DNA of 64,000 bases from Hymenobacter lapidiphilus (lineage in GTDB: Bacteria > Bacteroidota > Bacteroidia > Cytophagales > Hymenobacteraceae): NCBI RefSeq assembly GCF_013377885.1, contig NZ_JABKAU010000019.1, positions 1-64,000 on the forward strand, written 5' to 3'. The notes beneath the pieces were generated by a model. The model had not been told where the DNA came from. It did not search any database and saw only the letters and a program-made list of their open reading frames with translations. Shown here in pieces: positions 17,315 to 26,475 of the stretch (position 1 is its first letter; each line of letters begins with the position of its first letter). A program made the position numbers and the translations under genes.

Positions 17315-17455
17315 CTAGGGGTTCACGTGCTTGAGCTTACGGCGGCGACGCTCCTGGGCCTGCTTTACGCGGCGGTGGATGGTCTCGCGGGTGAGGTCAG
17401 TCTGCTGAGGCGTAGCAGCCGGGGTAGTCTCGGCCTTGGTGGTCTTGGTCGTCAT
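17315..17455 (-). CDS. Small basic protein, 46 aa
   Basis: The frame starts MTTKTTKAETTP and ends in a strongly basic tail (HRRVKQAQERRRRKLKHVNP). I do not recognise it. It has a Thr/Ala/Pro-rich N-terminal half and an Arg/Lys-rich, probably helical C-terminal half, which could bind nucleic acid. Three signals argue that it is a real gene: an exact TATCTTTG promoter box 24 bases upstream, a strong terminator 22 bases downstream, and an ordinary stop codon between them. An in-frame ATG further upstream (17500) lies before the promoter box and is unlikely to be the start. Confidence 0.6.
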   Translation of the reverse strand: MTTKTTKAETTPAATPQQTDLTRETIHRRVKQAQERRRRKLKHVNP

Positions 17456-17478
17456 ACAAAAAGAAGTTGGGTTCTGCC

Positions 17479-17486
17479 CAAAGATA
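17479..17486 (-). promoter_or_regulatory. Bacteroidota -7 box (TATCTTTG) for the small basic protein
   Basis: The minus strand reads TATCTTTG, an exact TAnnTTTG match, 24 bases before the ATG at 17455. No clear -33 TTTG is visible. The short leader is typical of this phylum. Confidence 0.6.
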
Positions 17487-17686
17487 CCTTTCTCTGGCAT
17501 ATGGTGGCTTATCCACCCGCTACAAACTTTCTACTGCCCCGGTGAACAGGTCTTCTTGGGGCCCTTTACCCCAGCTCAGCCAGCAAGGTCAAGCTGGATC
17601 TGGGTCAGGATGTCGAGCTGCAGTTCCAGCGTCTGGGCAACGGTAGAGACGCGGGCGTATCAGTTAAACCCGGCAAGGGCCGGGCT

Positions 17687-18115
17687 TTAAACTACCGCTG
17701 TAGCCTGGCGGTCGATACGGGTCATGGCGTCATCAGTCATGTGCAGGCGGACTTCGCCGACAGTCGGGCCAGGTGCATCGTCAGGTCTTCCACTTCCGGT
17801 AAGTGGGGTAGTGGTTGGTAGGTGGCTTGAGAATATACTCGCCTTCCAATGCTCCGACAATGGTGAAGCGGCTGGGCTGGCCGGTAGTAGCGGCGGGTGC
17901 CACACTTAGCGAGAGTTTGGGTTGTACGCCGGTCACGGTGATGTGCTGGCGCACCACCTCTTCGGCCAGCGAAGGCAGCTCGGCTTCGCTGTAAGGAAAT
18001 ACGGGCGCAACCGCCCGCCCGAACAGCTTGCGGCTACAGGCAGCATGATAGGCCCGCCCATCGCCAGCCGGCCTGTATGCCTGTCCGGCGGCGGCAGCGG
18101 GCCCTGCAAATTGCT
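17687..18115 (-). pseudogene. HipA-like kinase remnant
   Basis: The minus strand encodes YHAACSRKLFG, then LAEEVVRQHITVTGVQPKLSLS, then RFTIVGALEGEYILKPP and NHYP. These match, in order, the N-terminal part of the HipA family (type II toxin-antitoxin serine kinases), including the GVQPK loop and the YILKP strand. A one-base shift follows NHYP, after which LPEVEDLTMHLARLS continues in another frame. The start codon is missing and the kinase core is absent. The remaining tail ends at TAA (17687). The remnant abuts the end of the large NHL protein gene. I infer a deleted toxin-antitoxin module. Confidence 0.75.
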
Positions 18116-18116
18116 T

Positions 18117-21100
18117 TTACAGCAAAGTGATGCGCTTTACCACCCGTCCCGCTGGCGTTTCGATTACCGCCAGATAGAGGCCGGCCCGACAGTGGGCCAG
18201 GGATATGGTCAGCTCATCAGCCGTAGCTGAGGCCACCGTTTCGGTCGCTATCAGACTACCGATGGAATCATAAATGCGCACCTGCCGGACTACAAACTCG
18301 GCCTGACGCCAGCTGATGATGACTTTATCGTGGGTGGGGTTGGGCGACACGGTAACCGCATCGTTCAGCGGCAGGGCACGCACGTTGAATAATTCCCCTG
18401 ACTGCCCCCGGCCGCCAGCCCCGGCGGCCGTAACGGCACCCGTGCTGGCCCCGCGGGGCACCAGCACTTCGGCACTTGTGGCCGTAGTGCGCAAAACCCG
18501 CGCGGCAAGCCCCCCAAACAGGATGGTGTCGTTGAGCCCTTCCTCACCGAAGTTGCGCCCCGTGATGGTCACTGCGGTGCCAATGGGCCCCTGCGCCGGG
18601 CTGAAGCTGGTGATAACCGGGGCCGGAATCACGCCCAGGCTCGTTGCCGTAGTGGCCTGCCCACCGGGGGTCTGCACCCGAACCGGGCCGGATTGCGCGC
18701 CTGGCGGTACCCGCACCACCAGACTGGTAGCCGAAGCCTGCAGCACCTGGCCGGTTGGCCCACCCCCGAACGTCACTACGTTGCGCGACGCTGCTTCGGC
18801 GAAGTGCAAGCCCGTCAGTGCCACAGTGGCGCCGGTGCGCACCCGGCCTGGCTGACTGCTGCTGATGGCCGGTGGATACCAGACCATGAAGGGCGCACTG
18901 CTGACCACCTGCCCACCCAGCGTCCTGATACTTATGCGGCCGAGGGTGGCGCCCGCCGGCACTTCCACGCGCAGGCTGCTCGGACTTGCCGCGAGCACCC
19001 GGGCGGCCACGCCGTTAAAGGTCACGGTATCCTGGGCCGTGAAAGCCGAAAAGTGCGTCCCGGTCAACGTCACTTCAGTCCCCGGCTGCCCCTCGCCCGG
19101 TGCTACACTGGTAAGCGTAGGGGCCTGGAACACGGTGAAGCTCGGGCTGCGGGCCCCGCCGTCGGCCGTCGTCAGCGTTAGCGCGCCGGTGGTGGCGCCG
19201 GCCGGTACCCGCACCGTGAGGCGGGTGCTAGTGGCGCTTTCCACCGGGGCGGGTACGCCGTTGAAAACGACGTGGTTGCTGGCCGCAACGGGGGAGAACT
19301 TGCTTCCGGTGAGCGTTACCAACGTACCCTGGCGGCCCTGGGCCGGCGCCAGGGCCGTAATGCCGGGCGAGGCCAGCACATCCGGGTACTGCAGGGCAAC
19401 GGCCGCCACCACGCTCGGCGGCATATCGTAGATGCGGTTGGTGGTCGTGTCAGTCCGGACGGCCTCGTTGTAGTCGAAGAAAATATCGGCGAAGTTGTCG
19501 ATGCGGGTGCGGGCCGGCAAGGCGCCCTTGGGCCGGATGCTAAACTGCACAAAGCCATGGCTGCCCACCTCATTGCTGGCGCTGTCGGGCAGCATGATGC
19601 GGTCGAAGGTAAACGTGAGCACCGGGCGCTGCCGGCCGGAAACGCTCAGCCGGTACGGGTGCGATACTGCGCCCACCAGCAGCGTGCTCAGGTCCAAGTC
19701 GGCCGAGAGCGTATCGACAACCGCCACCTGGTAGGCCACGTCGTTGCCCGTATTCTGAAACCGGATCTGATACCGCAGGGCCTCGCCGGTGGGCGTATAG
19801 TGCTGCGCCGTGCGCCCAGTCGGTACCACCTGCTTATCGTTGGGGTCGTAGGAATCAAGAATGGGCTGGCAGTCTTCCGCAAATTCGGGCTGCGGGTCTG
19901 CGGGCGACATGGCCAGCATGGCCGGGTTAGGCAACGCGTTGGGCCGCAGCGCGGGCACTTCCACGGTGGCGCTGGCCAGCTGGCCAAAAGGGTGGCTGGC
20001 CGGCTGATCCACTTCTACGCGCACCACCGGGCTGGTAGCAGCCCAGCGTAGCACTAGGCTGTCGCCGGCCGCCAGGGCAATAGGGCGTACCAGCGAGAGC
20101 TGCGCATCCTGGAAAATACGCAGCCCCAGGCTGTCGGTGGTAGCCCCATCGCCCCGGTTGTGCACCACGAAACGCACCTGGCTGCCACCCGCTACCTGGC
20201 CCGCAACTGCCAGTGAGGCCCGGTTCCAGCTCGCTGGCGGGACGTACCCGTTAGCGGGACTGATCCAGGCGCGGGTACATACGGTAAGCCCGCGTATGGT
20301 CGGGTCGTCGCACCGCACCGAGTCCAGAATGGTGATGGTGCCACGCTGATTGGGCTGCAGCGCCCCCACCGCGAATACGTAGTTGCCCGCCGCATCCACG
20401 GTATGCGGCACGTCGGCCCGCACGAAAATAACTTCCGGGGGCAGCGCAACCGTCACCGTAGCAGTAGGGGAGGCCGCAAAGCCCGTGTTGGCGTAGCTGA
20501 CGGCAGTGGTGTTGCGAAAGCAGCGCCGCCGCCGGTCCGAGGCCACGCTCACGCTCAGGTGCGGCGCGATGCTGACTTCGTTGCCAAAATCGGGACCCCT
20601 GACCGCGTTGCCGTACGAGCTGAGCGAAACGGTGGGCGGACCCGAACACTGCTGCCGCACCGTGCGGCCCGGCTGCAGGGCGGGCAGAATCTGCTGCACG
20701 AAATAGGTGCTCGTGTCCACGGCTAAGGTATAGTTGCCGTTGGCATCGGTCAGCCCGTAAATATCACCCGGTTCGGCCATCACCACCATGTCGGGCAGCG
20801 CCGGCTCGTTGGGCTGCTGCACGCAGTCACCGTTCAAATCCTGGAATATCTTGCCGCTGATCAGGTTCTCAGGCCGGCTGGTGGTGGGCACAAAAAACCG
20901 CAGCACATCATGCCCCCACCGGGCCGTAGTGAGCCGGGTGCCCCGCTGATTAACGGTGATAACCGGCGGGTTGCCTCCCACAACCAGCTTCGTCTGGCGG
21001 TTGCTGCCAGCCTCGTACATGGTGATGAAATTGTCCTTGCCAACGCTGGCGTACACGTTGCCGGCCCCGTCCACGGCCAGGCCCGCATCGTTGGCCGACA

Positions 21101-22616
21101 AGGAGGGGGAGCCCTGAAACGAAGGGGGGAATTGGGAAATAAACTCGCGCAGCAGCTGGCCATTGGGGCTGAACTTCTGGATCCGGGCGCCGGCCCCATC
21201 CGACACGTAAACATCTCCGCGATAATCGAGCACTATCCCGCGGGGGGCGTAGAACTGCCCCGGGCCGGGCCCACTGCCACTGCCACCCTTCCCAATCAGG
21301 TGCAGCAGCTGCCCCTGCGCATTGTACTTGCGCACCCCGCTATAGTAATCGAGCACGTACAGGTTGCCCCCCACATCTACGGCTAGGTCCGAAGGGTAGT
21401 AGCCATTGGAGTTGGTGCCTGGGTTGGGCAGGTCGACTTTCCCAACAAACTGCCCCTGCGGGTTGAATTTCTGAACGCGCGGGGGGTAGGTGAATCCTTC
21501 CAGCCCATACACGTTGCCAAACAGGTCGAGGGCGAAACTGGTGAGCAGGGAGAACTGTCCATCGCCTCTGCCGGGAACTCCGATAGTCGCTATTTGCTGC
21601 CCGGCGGGGTTGATTTTGACGATGCGCGTCTGTTTAAAGTCCATGTAATAGATGTTGCCGGCTTCATCCTGCCGCATCCGGTGGCCAAACACCATTTCGT
21701 TGCCCCACTTGGCCAGTTGCTTCCCGCTGGGGCTCAGCTTGCGAATTGAGCTCACGCTTTGCTCCCGGTCATAGGCATCGGCGAGGTACACGTTACCGGC
21801 CCCATCCACGGCCAGGGCCGCGTGCGCACCATTGAGTGAAATGCTGTCGGCGCCAAAGGCCCCTTGGTGCACTCCCTGGGCGTCGTATTGCTGAATGGCA
21901 CGCTGCCGCGAGCTAACGACGTAGAGCTTGTTGGCCGCATCAATTGCCAGTCCCCACGTTTTGTCAAACGCGTCCTGGCCCGGGAAACGCAAGGACAGTG
22001 AAGTAAGCAGTTGCCCCGCGGCGCTGAGCCGGACGGCCGTGTAGTTGCTGTTGAGCACGTACACGCTGCCGTCGGGCGCGAGCTTGGTATCTATTGGCTG
22101 CACCAGAGCCTGCGCGCCAGCCGGGGCATACACCCACTGTACCTGACCGTTGGCCCCGATTTTCTGCAGGCGGTTGTTGCCAGTGTCCGCCACGTAGAGG
22201 TTGCCGGCCGCATCCACTGCCACGCCTCCCGGCTGCTGAAACTGTCCCGCAGCCGCGCCCGCGCCGCCAATTTGCGTGAGTGAATCTCCATTCGGGCTGT
22301 ATTTGCGCACAAACGACTGCGCCTGATTTACCACGAAAATATTGTTCTGCCCATCCAGGGCGATAGTGCGATAATCCGGCGTCCGCGTGGCCGACCGGAG
22401 CGGAATGGTTTGCAGGTAACGCCCCGCGCCATCGAGCTGCACCAGCCCCACGCGGTCAAGCACGTGCACGACGCCGGTCGAGCTCACCTTAACGTCCTGG
22501 GGAAAGTCGAGCGGGGTGCCCAGCATCCGGTCAAGCCGAAAATCGCGCACCTGGGCCGAAGCCGATGTAATTATTGCCAGTAAGCAGAATAGCAGTAGCG
22601 GTAGCGGTTTTTTCAT
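18117..22616 (-). CDS. Giant secreted NHL-repeat / IPT-domain protein with T9SS sorting domain
   Basis: The 1499-residue protein starts MKKPLPLLLF with a signal peptide cleaved near SASAQ. An NHL-type beta-propeller region (about 30-580) has many repeats of the form GNLYVADTGNNRLQK and GQFSLLTSFALD. An SdrD/B-like Ca-binding module follows near 589 (KIFQDLNGDC), then conserved-repeat modules including RYQIRFQNTGNDVAYQV and NFADIFFDYNEAV. Four or five IPT/TIG domains (about 1075-1415) have the pattern PxSGxxGTxVTLTG. The last 80 residues form a type A T9SS C-terminal domain (VSPNPTHDKV start, GLYLAVIETPAGRVVKRITLL end). It should be exported through T9SS and anchored at or shed from the cell surface. 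A longer start 66 bases upstream would bury the signal peptide and is unlikely. Confidence 0.9.
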   Translation of the reverse strand: MKKPLPLLLFCLLAIITSASAQVRDFRLDRMLGTPLDFPQDVKVSSTGVVHVLDRVGLVQLDGAGRYLQTIPLRSATRTPDYRTIALDGQNNIFVVNQAQSFVRKYSPNGDSLTQIGGAGAAAGQFQQPGGVAVDAAGNLYVADTGNNRLQKIGANGQVQWVYAPAGAQALVQPIDTKLAPDGSVYVLNSNYTAVRLSAAGQLLTSLSLRFPGQDAFDKTWGLAIDAANKLYVVSSRQRAIQQYDAQGVHQGAFGADSISLNGAHAALAVDGAGNVYLADAYDREQSVSSIRKLSPSGKQLAKWGNEMVFGHRMRQDEAGNIYYMDFKQTRIVKINPAGQQIATIGVPGRGDGQFSLLTSFALDLFGNVYGLEGFTYPPRVQKFNPQGQFVGKVDLPNPGTNSNGYYPSDLAVDVGGNLYVLDYYSGVRKYNAQGQLLHLIGKGGSGSGPGPGQFYAPRGIVLDYRGDVYVSDGAGARIQKFSPNGQLLREFISQFPPSFQGSPSLSANDAGLAVDGAGNVYASVGKDNFITMYEAGSNRQTKLVVGGNPPVITVNQRGTRLTTARWGHDVLRFFVPTTSRPENLISGKIFQDLNGDCVQQPNEPALPDMVVMAEPGDIYGLTDANGNYTLAVDTSTYFVQQILPALQPGRTVRQQCSGPPTVSLSSYGNAVRGPDFGNEVSIAPHLSVSVASDRRRRCFRNTTAVSYANTGFAASPTATVTVALPPEVIFVRADVPHTVDAAGNYVFAVGALQPNQRGTITILDSVRCDDPTIRGLTVCTRAWISPANGYVPPASWNRASLAVAGQVAGGSQVRFVVHNRGDGATTDSLGLRIFQDAQLSLVRPIALAAGDSLVLRWAATSPVVRVEVDQPASHPFGQLASATVEVPALRPNALPNPAMLAMSPADPQPEFAEDCQPILDSYDPNDKQVVPTGRTAQHYTPTGEALRYQIRFQNTGNDVAYQVAVVDTLSADLDLSTLLVGAVSHPYRLSVSGRQRPVLTFTFDRIMLPDSASNEVGSHGFVQFSIRPKGALPARTRIDNFADIFFDYNEAVRTDTTTNRIYDMPPSVVAAVALQYPDVLASPGITALAPAQGRQGTLVTLTGSKFSPVAASNHVVFNGVPAPVESATSTRLTVRVPAGATTGALTLTTADGGARSPSFTVFQAPTLTSVAPGEGQPGTEVTLTGTHFSAFTAQDTVTFNGVAARVLAASPSSLRVEVPAGATLGRISIRTLGGQVVSSAPFMVWYPPAISSSQPGRVRTGATVALTGLHFAEAASRNVVTFGGGPTGQVLQASATSLVVRVPPGAQSGPVRVQTPGGQATTATSLGVIPAPVITSFSPAQGPIGTAVTITGRNFGEEGLNDTILFGGLAARVLRTTATSAEVLVPRGASTGAVTAAGAGGRGQSGELFNVRALPLNDAVTVSPNPTHDKVIISWRQAEFVVRQVRIYDSIGSLIATETVASATADELTISLAHCRAGLYLAVIETPAGRVVKRITLL

Positions 22617-22737
22617 TCGTGACTTATGATAGCGAATAGCAGAAATGGAGGCGGGCCAAGCAACGTAAAGGCGAGCAGCCAAAGGCCGACTCTGCTGGCC
22701 GCGCGGCTAATGGGCTGACAAATTTAGAGTAATAGCC

Positions 22738-23082
22738 TTACCGGGCAAGCCCACCAAATTGCTGATGGACTGGAATACAGGCGCCTGCTGCCACAGCAGA
22801 CGCAAGGCTCAGGGAAGTCCCGGTCGTGGCCGGCTTCAATGGCACTGGGGCAGTTGTCATACTGGTTGTACCTGGACTCCTCCACCGCACGAGCCGCTGC
22901 TTGACTGTGGCAGCTTGCTCTTCCTGCAGGCCGCTTGCTAATCTGGTAACCCACCCAGCGTAGCGATTATCGTTGCGGCGGTAGCTAATGAAGATATCGT
23001 ACTCGCATCCAGAAGGTAAGAATGCTGTAACTAAAGAATAAAAAGATGGCCGGTGTATTGCTGATGCCGGATTTCGAATCAA
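22738..23082 (-). pseudogene. TIR-domain remnant
   Basis: Within this frame the segment YDIFISYRRNDNRYAGWVT (about 22940-23005) matches the first strand and helix of TIR domains from bacterial TIR/TPR or TIR/adenylate-cyclase-like proteins. The match continues weakly through LQEEQAATVK and then stops. The rest of a TIR domain, including the catalytic Glu region, is missing and the downstream sequence is unlike any TIR. I interpret it as a 5' fragment of a lost gene. Many bacterial TIR proteins are NAD-consuming defence effectors, but no partner gene is present here. Confidence 0.6.
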
Positions 23083-23332
23083 ACGGGTATTGCTCAGGAA
23101 AGCAGCCCTATCCCTGTAATTTGCTTTTTCTGCCCTTTGGCTTGGATTCGTTTAAATGGATAGGCCTTTGCAGTTGTCCTGTTGCCAGCTGTAGCCCACC
23201 CATTATAAGGCACGGCTTCGAATAGAAGCCGCTTTTCTCCCATGAAGCCTGAAATCAAAGGAAAGTGCTCATAAGGCCGTACCTATTCGAACGACCCGGT
23301 CTTCTGCCTGGAACTCTCTTTTATTCATCCTG

Positions 23333-24346
23333 ATGTTAGCCATAACCGCGCAATTGATTCGTTACCTGAGCTTATCACCCGCACAGCAAAACAGCACGGT
23401 ACTGCAGGCGCTGGTCAACGCCGTCTGGGCGGGCGGTAGCAGTGCAGACGCCCGGGCACTGCTCGCCAAGTACCTGCAACATCCCTTTGAGACTCGCTAT
23501 GCTGAGCTATTGCCAATCTTTGCACGCTATGGCGACGCGAGCTTTGCGGAGGCAATTTTCGCCGTGTGCTGTCCCGGCGGCGAGCTGCAGTCCGAAGCGC
23601 CACCCGAAGTGTTGAGCCTCATCGCAAAACTGGGACACCCTGCCATCAAGCCGCTGCTGGTGCGTCATGCATTTGAGCCGTCTGACTATGCTGTCGCCAA
23701 GCACGCGGCCCTGGGCTTGCTGCACGTCGACTGCCGGGACCTGCAGCAGCCCATCCGCGCCGCCATCGAGGCCACCTACAACCAGAATCTGTTCTCCGAA
23801 TATGTGCCCGCCCTGGTGTGCAAACTGGCTGAGCCGGCGCCAGTGCTGGCGCGGCTCTACCAATCAGGCACTGAATACTGTTCCACCGATTGTAACGCCG
23901 GCATTCTGCTGGGCTTGTCCTTGTGCGGGGCCGAAGGGGCCGCGTACTTCAGGCAGGCGCTGCTGAGTCCGGCCTGGGAAGCGCACTCAAGCGGCAGCGG
24001 CAGCCGCTGGTATGCCTACCAGGGCATGCTGAATCTGGGCCTGAGCTTTCGGGCGCTTTACGATGAGATCCGCCAGCTGAGCGCCCCCGAAGAACTGCGC
24101 TACGCGGTGGATGTGCTCCTGGTACTACTCAGCATAAAGGTCGGCCCTTACCAGTGCGCTCCGAACCCTGCCGAGCCGTTCCTGGACCTTTACCCGGCCC
24201 TGTTTGGCTGGCAAACGGCCACCGACCGCCACAACCTGCTCGACTTAGCGGAATTAGTGGGGCTGGAAGAGCAGGCCGACCAGGTGGAAACACTCATGGC
24301 ACTGCGGCTCCATCAGGAAGTGCTGTTGACCAACTACCCCTGCTAG
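23333..24346 (+). CDS. Hypothetical helical-repeat protein, 337 aa
   Basis: I cannot name the family. The protein is rich in Leu and Ala with paired helices (for example LIAKLGHPAIKPLLVRHAF and AAIEATYNQNLFSEYVPALV), which suggests a HEAT-like repeat solenoid used for protein binding. There is no signal peptide or membrane segment. Codon use matches the GC-rich neighbours, and the frame spans the only coding-like sequence in this stretch. It stands alone, with remnants on one side and an ASCH-like gene in the opposite direction on the other. Confidence 0.7.
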   Translation: MLAITAQLIRYLSLSPAQQNSTVLQALVNAVWAGGSSADARALLAKYLQHPFETRYAELLPIFARYGDASFAEAIFAVCCPGGELQSEAPPEVLSLIAKLGHPAIKPLLVRHAFEPSDYAVAKHAALGLLHVDCRDLQQPIRAAIEATYNQNLFSEYVPALVCKLAEPAPVLARLYQSGTEYCSTDCNAGILLGLSLCGAEGAAYFRQALLSPAWEAHSSGSGSRWYAYQGMLNLGLSFRALYDEIRQLSAPEELRYAVDVLLVLLSIKVGPYQCAPNPAEPFLDLYPALFGWQTATDRHNLLDLAELVGLEEQADQVETLMALRLHQEVLLTNYPC

Positions 24347-24527
24347 CTACTACCTTGTCTAAGCTGGTCGGTGACTTGCAGGTCTATTGGTTTGATGCCG
24401 GGCTGCCGATGTGGGAAGCAATCATGAGCCATGGCAGGGGCGGGATTCAGGCGCTGTAGCCTATTGCGCACCGGTTAAAGCTGGGCGCGCTTTACGACTG
24501 GTGGTGGAGTCGAATACAGCAACGGGG

Positions 24528-24887
24528 TTAGTAACGGGCCGGCGTCCAGTGAATAAGCTGCCCCTCGAAGGCGGGGCCGTAGTGGTCCTGAAACCAGTTC
24601 AGCAGCCTGTGTGCGTTGGCGAATCCATCGTGTTGGGCCAGCTGCTCTAACTCGGCCCCGAAGATGGGGCGTTCGTCGATAAACAGGCATTGGCCGCCAA
24701 GGATGCGCAGGTGCTGGGTACTGCTTACTGCCGCGTCGGGGCGAAACGTTCGGCCGGTGACATGGTCCTCGTTGAGGCAGAAGTGGATGAGCTGGCCGGC
24801 CTGCCAGCGGTGGCCCCGGCGGATGGTGTGAATCTTGGTGCCAGCCTGAATTGCGGGGACAAATGCGGAGTCGAAACCAAGGATCAT
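24528..24887 (-). CDS. ASCH-like small protein, 119 aa
   Basis: From the start MILGFDSAFVP, the first half has the pattern AIQAGTKIHTIRRGHRWQAGQ, which resembles small ASCH/PUA-like proteins in which KxHTIR precedes a basic, RNA-facing strand. The C-terminal half has DGFANAHRLLNWFQDHYG. Families of this shape occur in phage and chromosomal islands of Bacteroidota, and their activity is mostly unknown. I prefer this start to an ATG 33 bases upstream because the similarity begins here. The function, perhaps RNA binding or modified-nucleoside hydrolysis, is inference. Confidence 0.6.
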   Translation of the reverse strand: MILGFDSAFVPAIQAGTKIHTIRRGHRWQAGQLIHFCLNEDHVTGRTFRPDAAVSSTQHLRILGGQCLFIDERPIFGAELEQLAQHDGFANAHRLLNWFQDHYGPAFEGQLIHWTPARY

Positions 24888-25287
24888 AAGCGTATTACAG
24901 GTATTTGGGCAGTATGGCACTCGTCCCAGCAGCTCGCACCGCCCAGGTTAGGTAGCCCGCCGTCGTGATAAGCAGGGGCCGTTGTTGCTGGAGGCAGTGT
25001 GACTAGGCGGGCGTCTCAAAGCATGATGGTTCGAACAAACTGATAAATCTTTTGCAGCCTGCGAATGATAGCTTCATACCGTTATCTAAATGACCATGCC
25101 TGTAGCCTTAAGCAAGCAGGACGCGGCCCCGGTGGTTAGATTGGCTGATTCGTTAAACACTTGCAAAGCCTACTTCAGCAACTGTCAGTCATTATTTGGC
25201 CCCGTGCATGGCTTGGCAGTGGCTGCTTAAGCAAGCCCTCGATCTACCAGCCCGCAGGCGGAGTAGCGCAGCTTTACGCGCCCGTAA
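24888..25287. other. Intergenic region, no gene seen
   Basis: There is no supported reading frame. The 10-mer TTAAGCAAGC occurs at about 25108 and again at about 25228, which is probably trivial. Confidence 0.4.
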
Positions 25288-25677
25288 TCAGGTGGTGGGG
25301 CCGGCTAGTTTAAAGCCGATGAGACCGGCAACAATCACTGCGCCGAAAAACACCTCGGCATAGGACCAGTCGGCTTTAAGCCACAGCACATCGACGAATT
25401 TGATAAAGACCAGCGACAAAGCCATCCAGACCGAAAAGGCCAGGGCAGTGGGGATAGTGCGCATGGCGATGCCCAACAGCACCGAAATAAGGACCAGGCA
25501 CACCAGGTAAACAGCCCAGGGAATGAGCACGGGCAAACCCCCATCCAGCCGGTAGAAGGTCGACCAGCGCAGGGTTCGCAAGGCGGCCGTATCGATGTAC
25601 TTGAGCGAATACGTCCAGGCCATTTCCCCAATGGCGGCGCCCAGCAGGCATAGCCAAGCAAAAATTGTGTGCTTCAT
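25288..25677 (-). CDS. SMR-family (EmrE-like) transporter
   Basis: The 129-residue protein has four membrane segments. The first contains GEMAWTYSLK, where the Glu near residue 18 sits at the position of the essential EmrE Glu14. The third and fourth carry IPTALAFSVWMALSLVFI and FFGAVIVAGLIGFKL, matching the conserved IPTAxAYAxW and GxxLIxxGV patterns of small multidrug resistance transporters. It is about 20 residues longer than EmrE because of an extended first loop (ALRTLRWSTFYRLDGG). Such proteins act as dimers that exchange protons for cationic drugs, guanidinium or small metabolites; which one is not visible. It has no operon partner. Confidence 0.75.
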   Translation of the reverse strand: MKHTIFAWLCLLGAAIGEMAWTYSLKYIDTAALRTLRWSTFYRLDGGLPVLIPWAVYLVCLVLISVLLGIAMRTIPTALAFSVWMALSLVFIKFVDVLWLKADWSYAEVFFGAVIVAGLIGFKLAGPTT

Positions 25678-26013
25678 AATGCCTTGTTGATAGAGAGTTT
25701 TTTTGAGAAAGCGCGAATGTACACGATAAGCGGAGATGGTCTATACAATGGCAGACGGCAGAACTATGCGTCCTGCTTCTATCCACCTTGTCTAGTCCAT
25801 CTCAGTTGCAGCAACAACAGGCCGCCGACCAAATACACCGTATCCCCTAACGGGCAGGGCAGTAATTCACCTAGCGGGCAGGGGAGAGCAGCAATTAAAG
25901 AGGCCTGCCTGCGAGTGTTTCCACAGACTCCCCGTAAGGCTTGATTGCTACCAGTAGGGGGTGTTGTAACAAGCCAATGTTATAGTGTATTCGCAATTCG
26001 CAAATCAAGAATC
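25678..26013. other. Intergenic region, no gene seen
   Basis: There is no supported reading frame. A short imperfect direct repeat is visible: CTAACGGGCAGGG near 25847 and CTAGCGGGCAGGG near 25871. Confidence 0.4.
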
Positions 26014-26372
26014 ATGCGTAAATTCAATGGGCTTCGGCCGCAGGATATCGTTGTGCTGCTGAAGCTGGTGGCCAGCGGTAGCCAGTGGGTCTGGCTAGGC
26101 AAAGAGTTAGACAGTGAGCTATTGCTAAGTGCTTCCGAAGTATCGGAAGCACTGGCCCGGTGTCGCTATAGCCGCCTTTTAGCCCCGGAACCCGGTGCCC
26201 ATCAGCTACGCGCGCGGGCAGTGCTGGAGTTTCTATTGCATAGTTTGCCCTACGTATTCGCCGTGCGCTGGTAGATGCCCTGCGGCTAGGCCGGCCCCGC
26301 GAACGGCGAGTAGCAGCGCAACTAATGGAAGCAGCCATTACCGGTAATAACCACTCATCGCATGCCAGCTGA
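26014..26372 (+). pseudogene. Winged-helix antitoxin-like gene with internal deletion
   Basis: The frame starts MRKFNGLRPQDIVVLLKLV and continues through a winged-helix segment (LSASEVSEALARCRYSRLL) to LLHSLPYVFAVRW, then TAG. In another frame, the C-terminal motif ALVDALRLGRPRERRVAAQLMEAAI follows at once. I know this architecture as a roughly 200-residue HTH protein in which YVF is followed by about 100 residues before the ALVDALR tail, so the centre has been deleted with a frameshift. The next gene remnant (nucleotidyltransferase) is its usual partner. The paired families are thought to form toxin-antitoxin-like modules. Confidence 0.65.
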
Positions 26373-26475
26373 ATCACACAACTTGCCCCGACTCATGGCC
26401 GTAGCCCCCGCGCTTGGTGCCCTGTGCGAGCGAGTCGTTTTCGTTGGCGGAGCCACGGTGAACTTGTACCGCACC
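26362..26475 (+). pseudogene. Nucleotidyltransferase (AbiEii-like) N-terminal fragment
   Basis: MPAESHNLPRL begins 10 bases before the end of the preceding remnant, an overlap typical of a coupled pair. It reaches VVFVGGATVNLY, the GG-containing nucleotidyltransferase signature of the AbiEii/toxin-type family. After VNLYRT the similarity stops abruptly and the DNA becomes the tail of an RND pump in another frame. Only about 38 residues of an expected 200 or more remain. Confidence 0.6.

Noticed and set aside
18316..22283. Several plus-strand frames opposite the large NHL/IPT gene
   Set aside because: They mirror the high-GC minus-strand gene, show no family motifs, and are typical shadows of GC-rich coding sequence.
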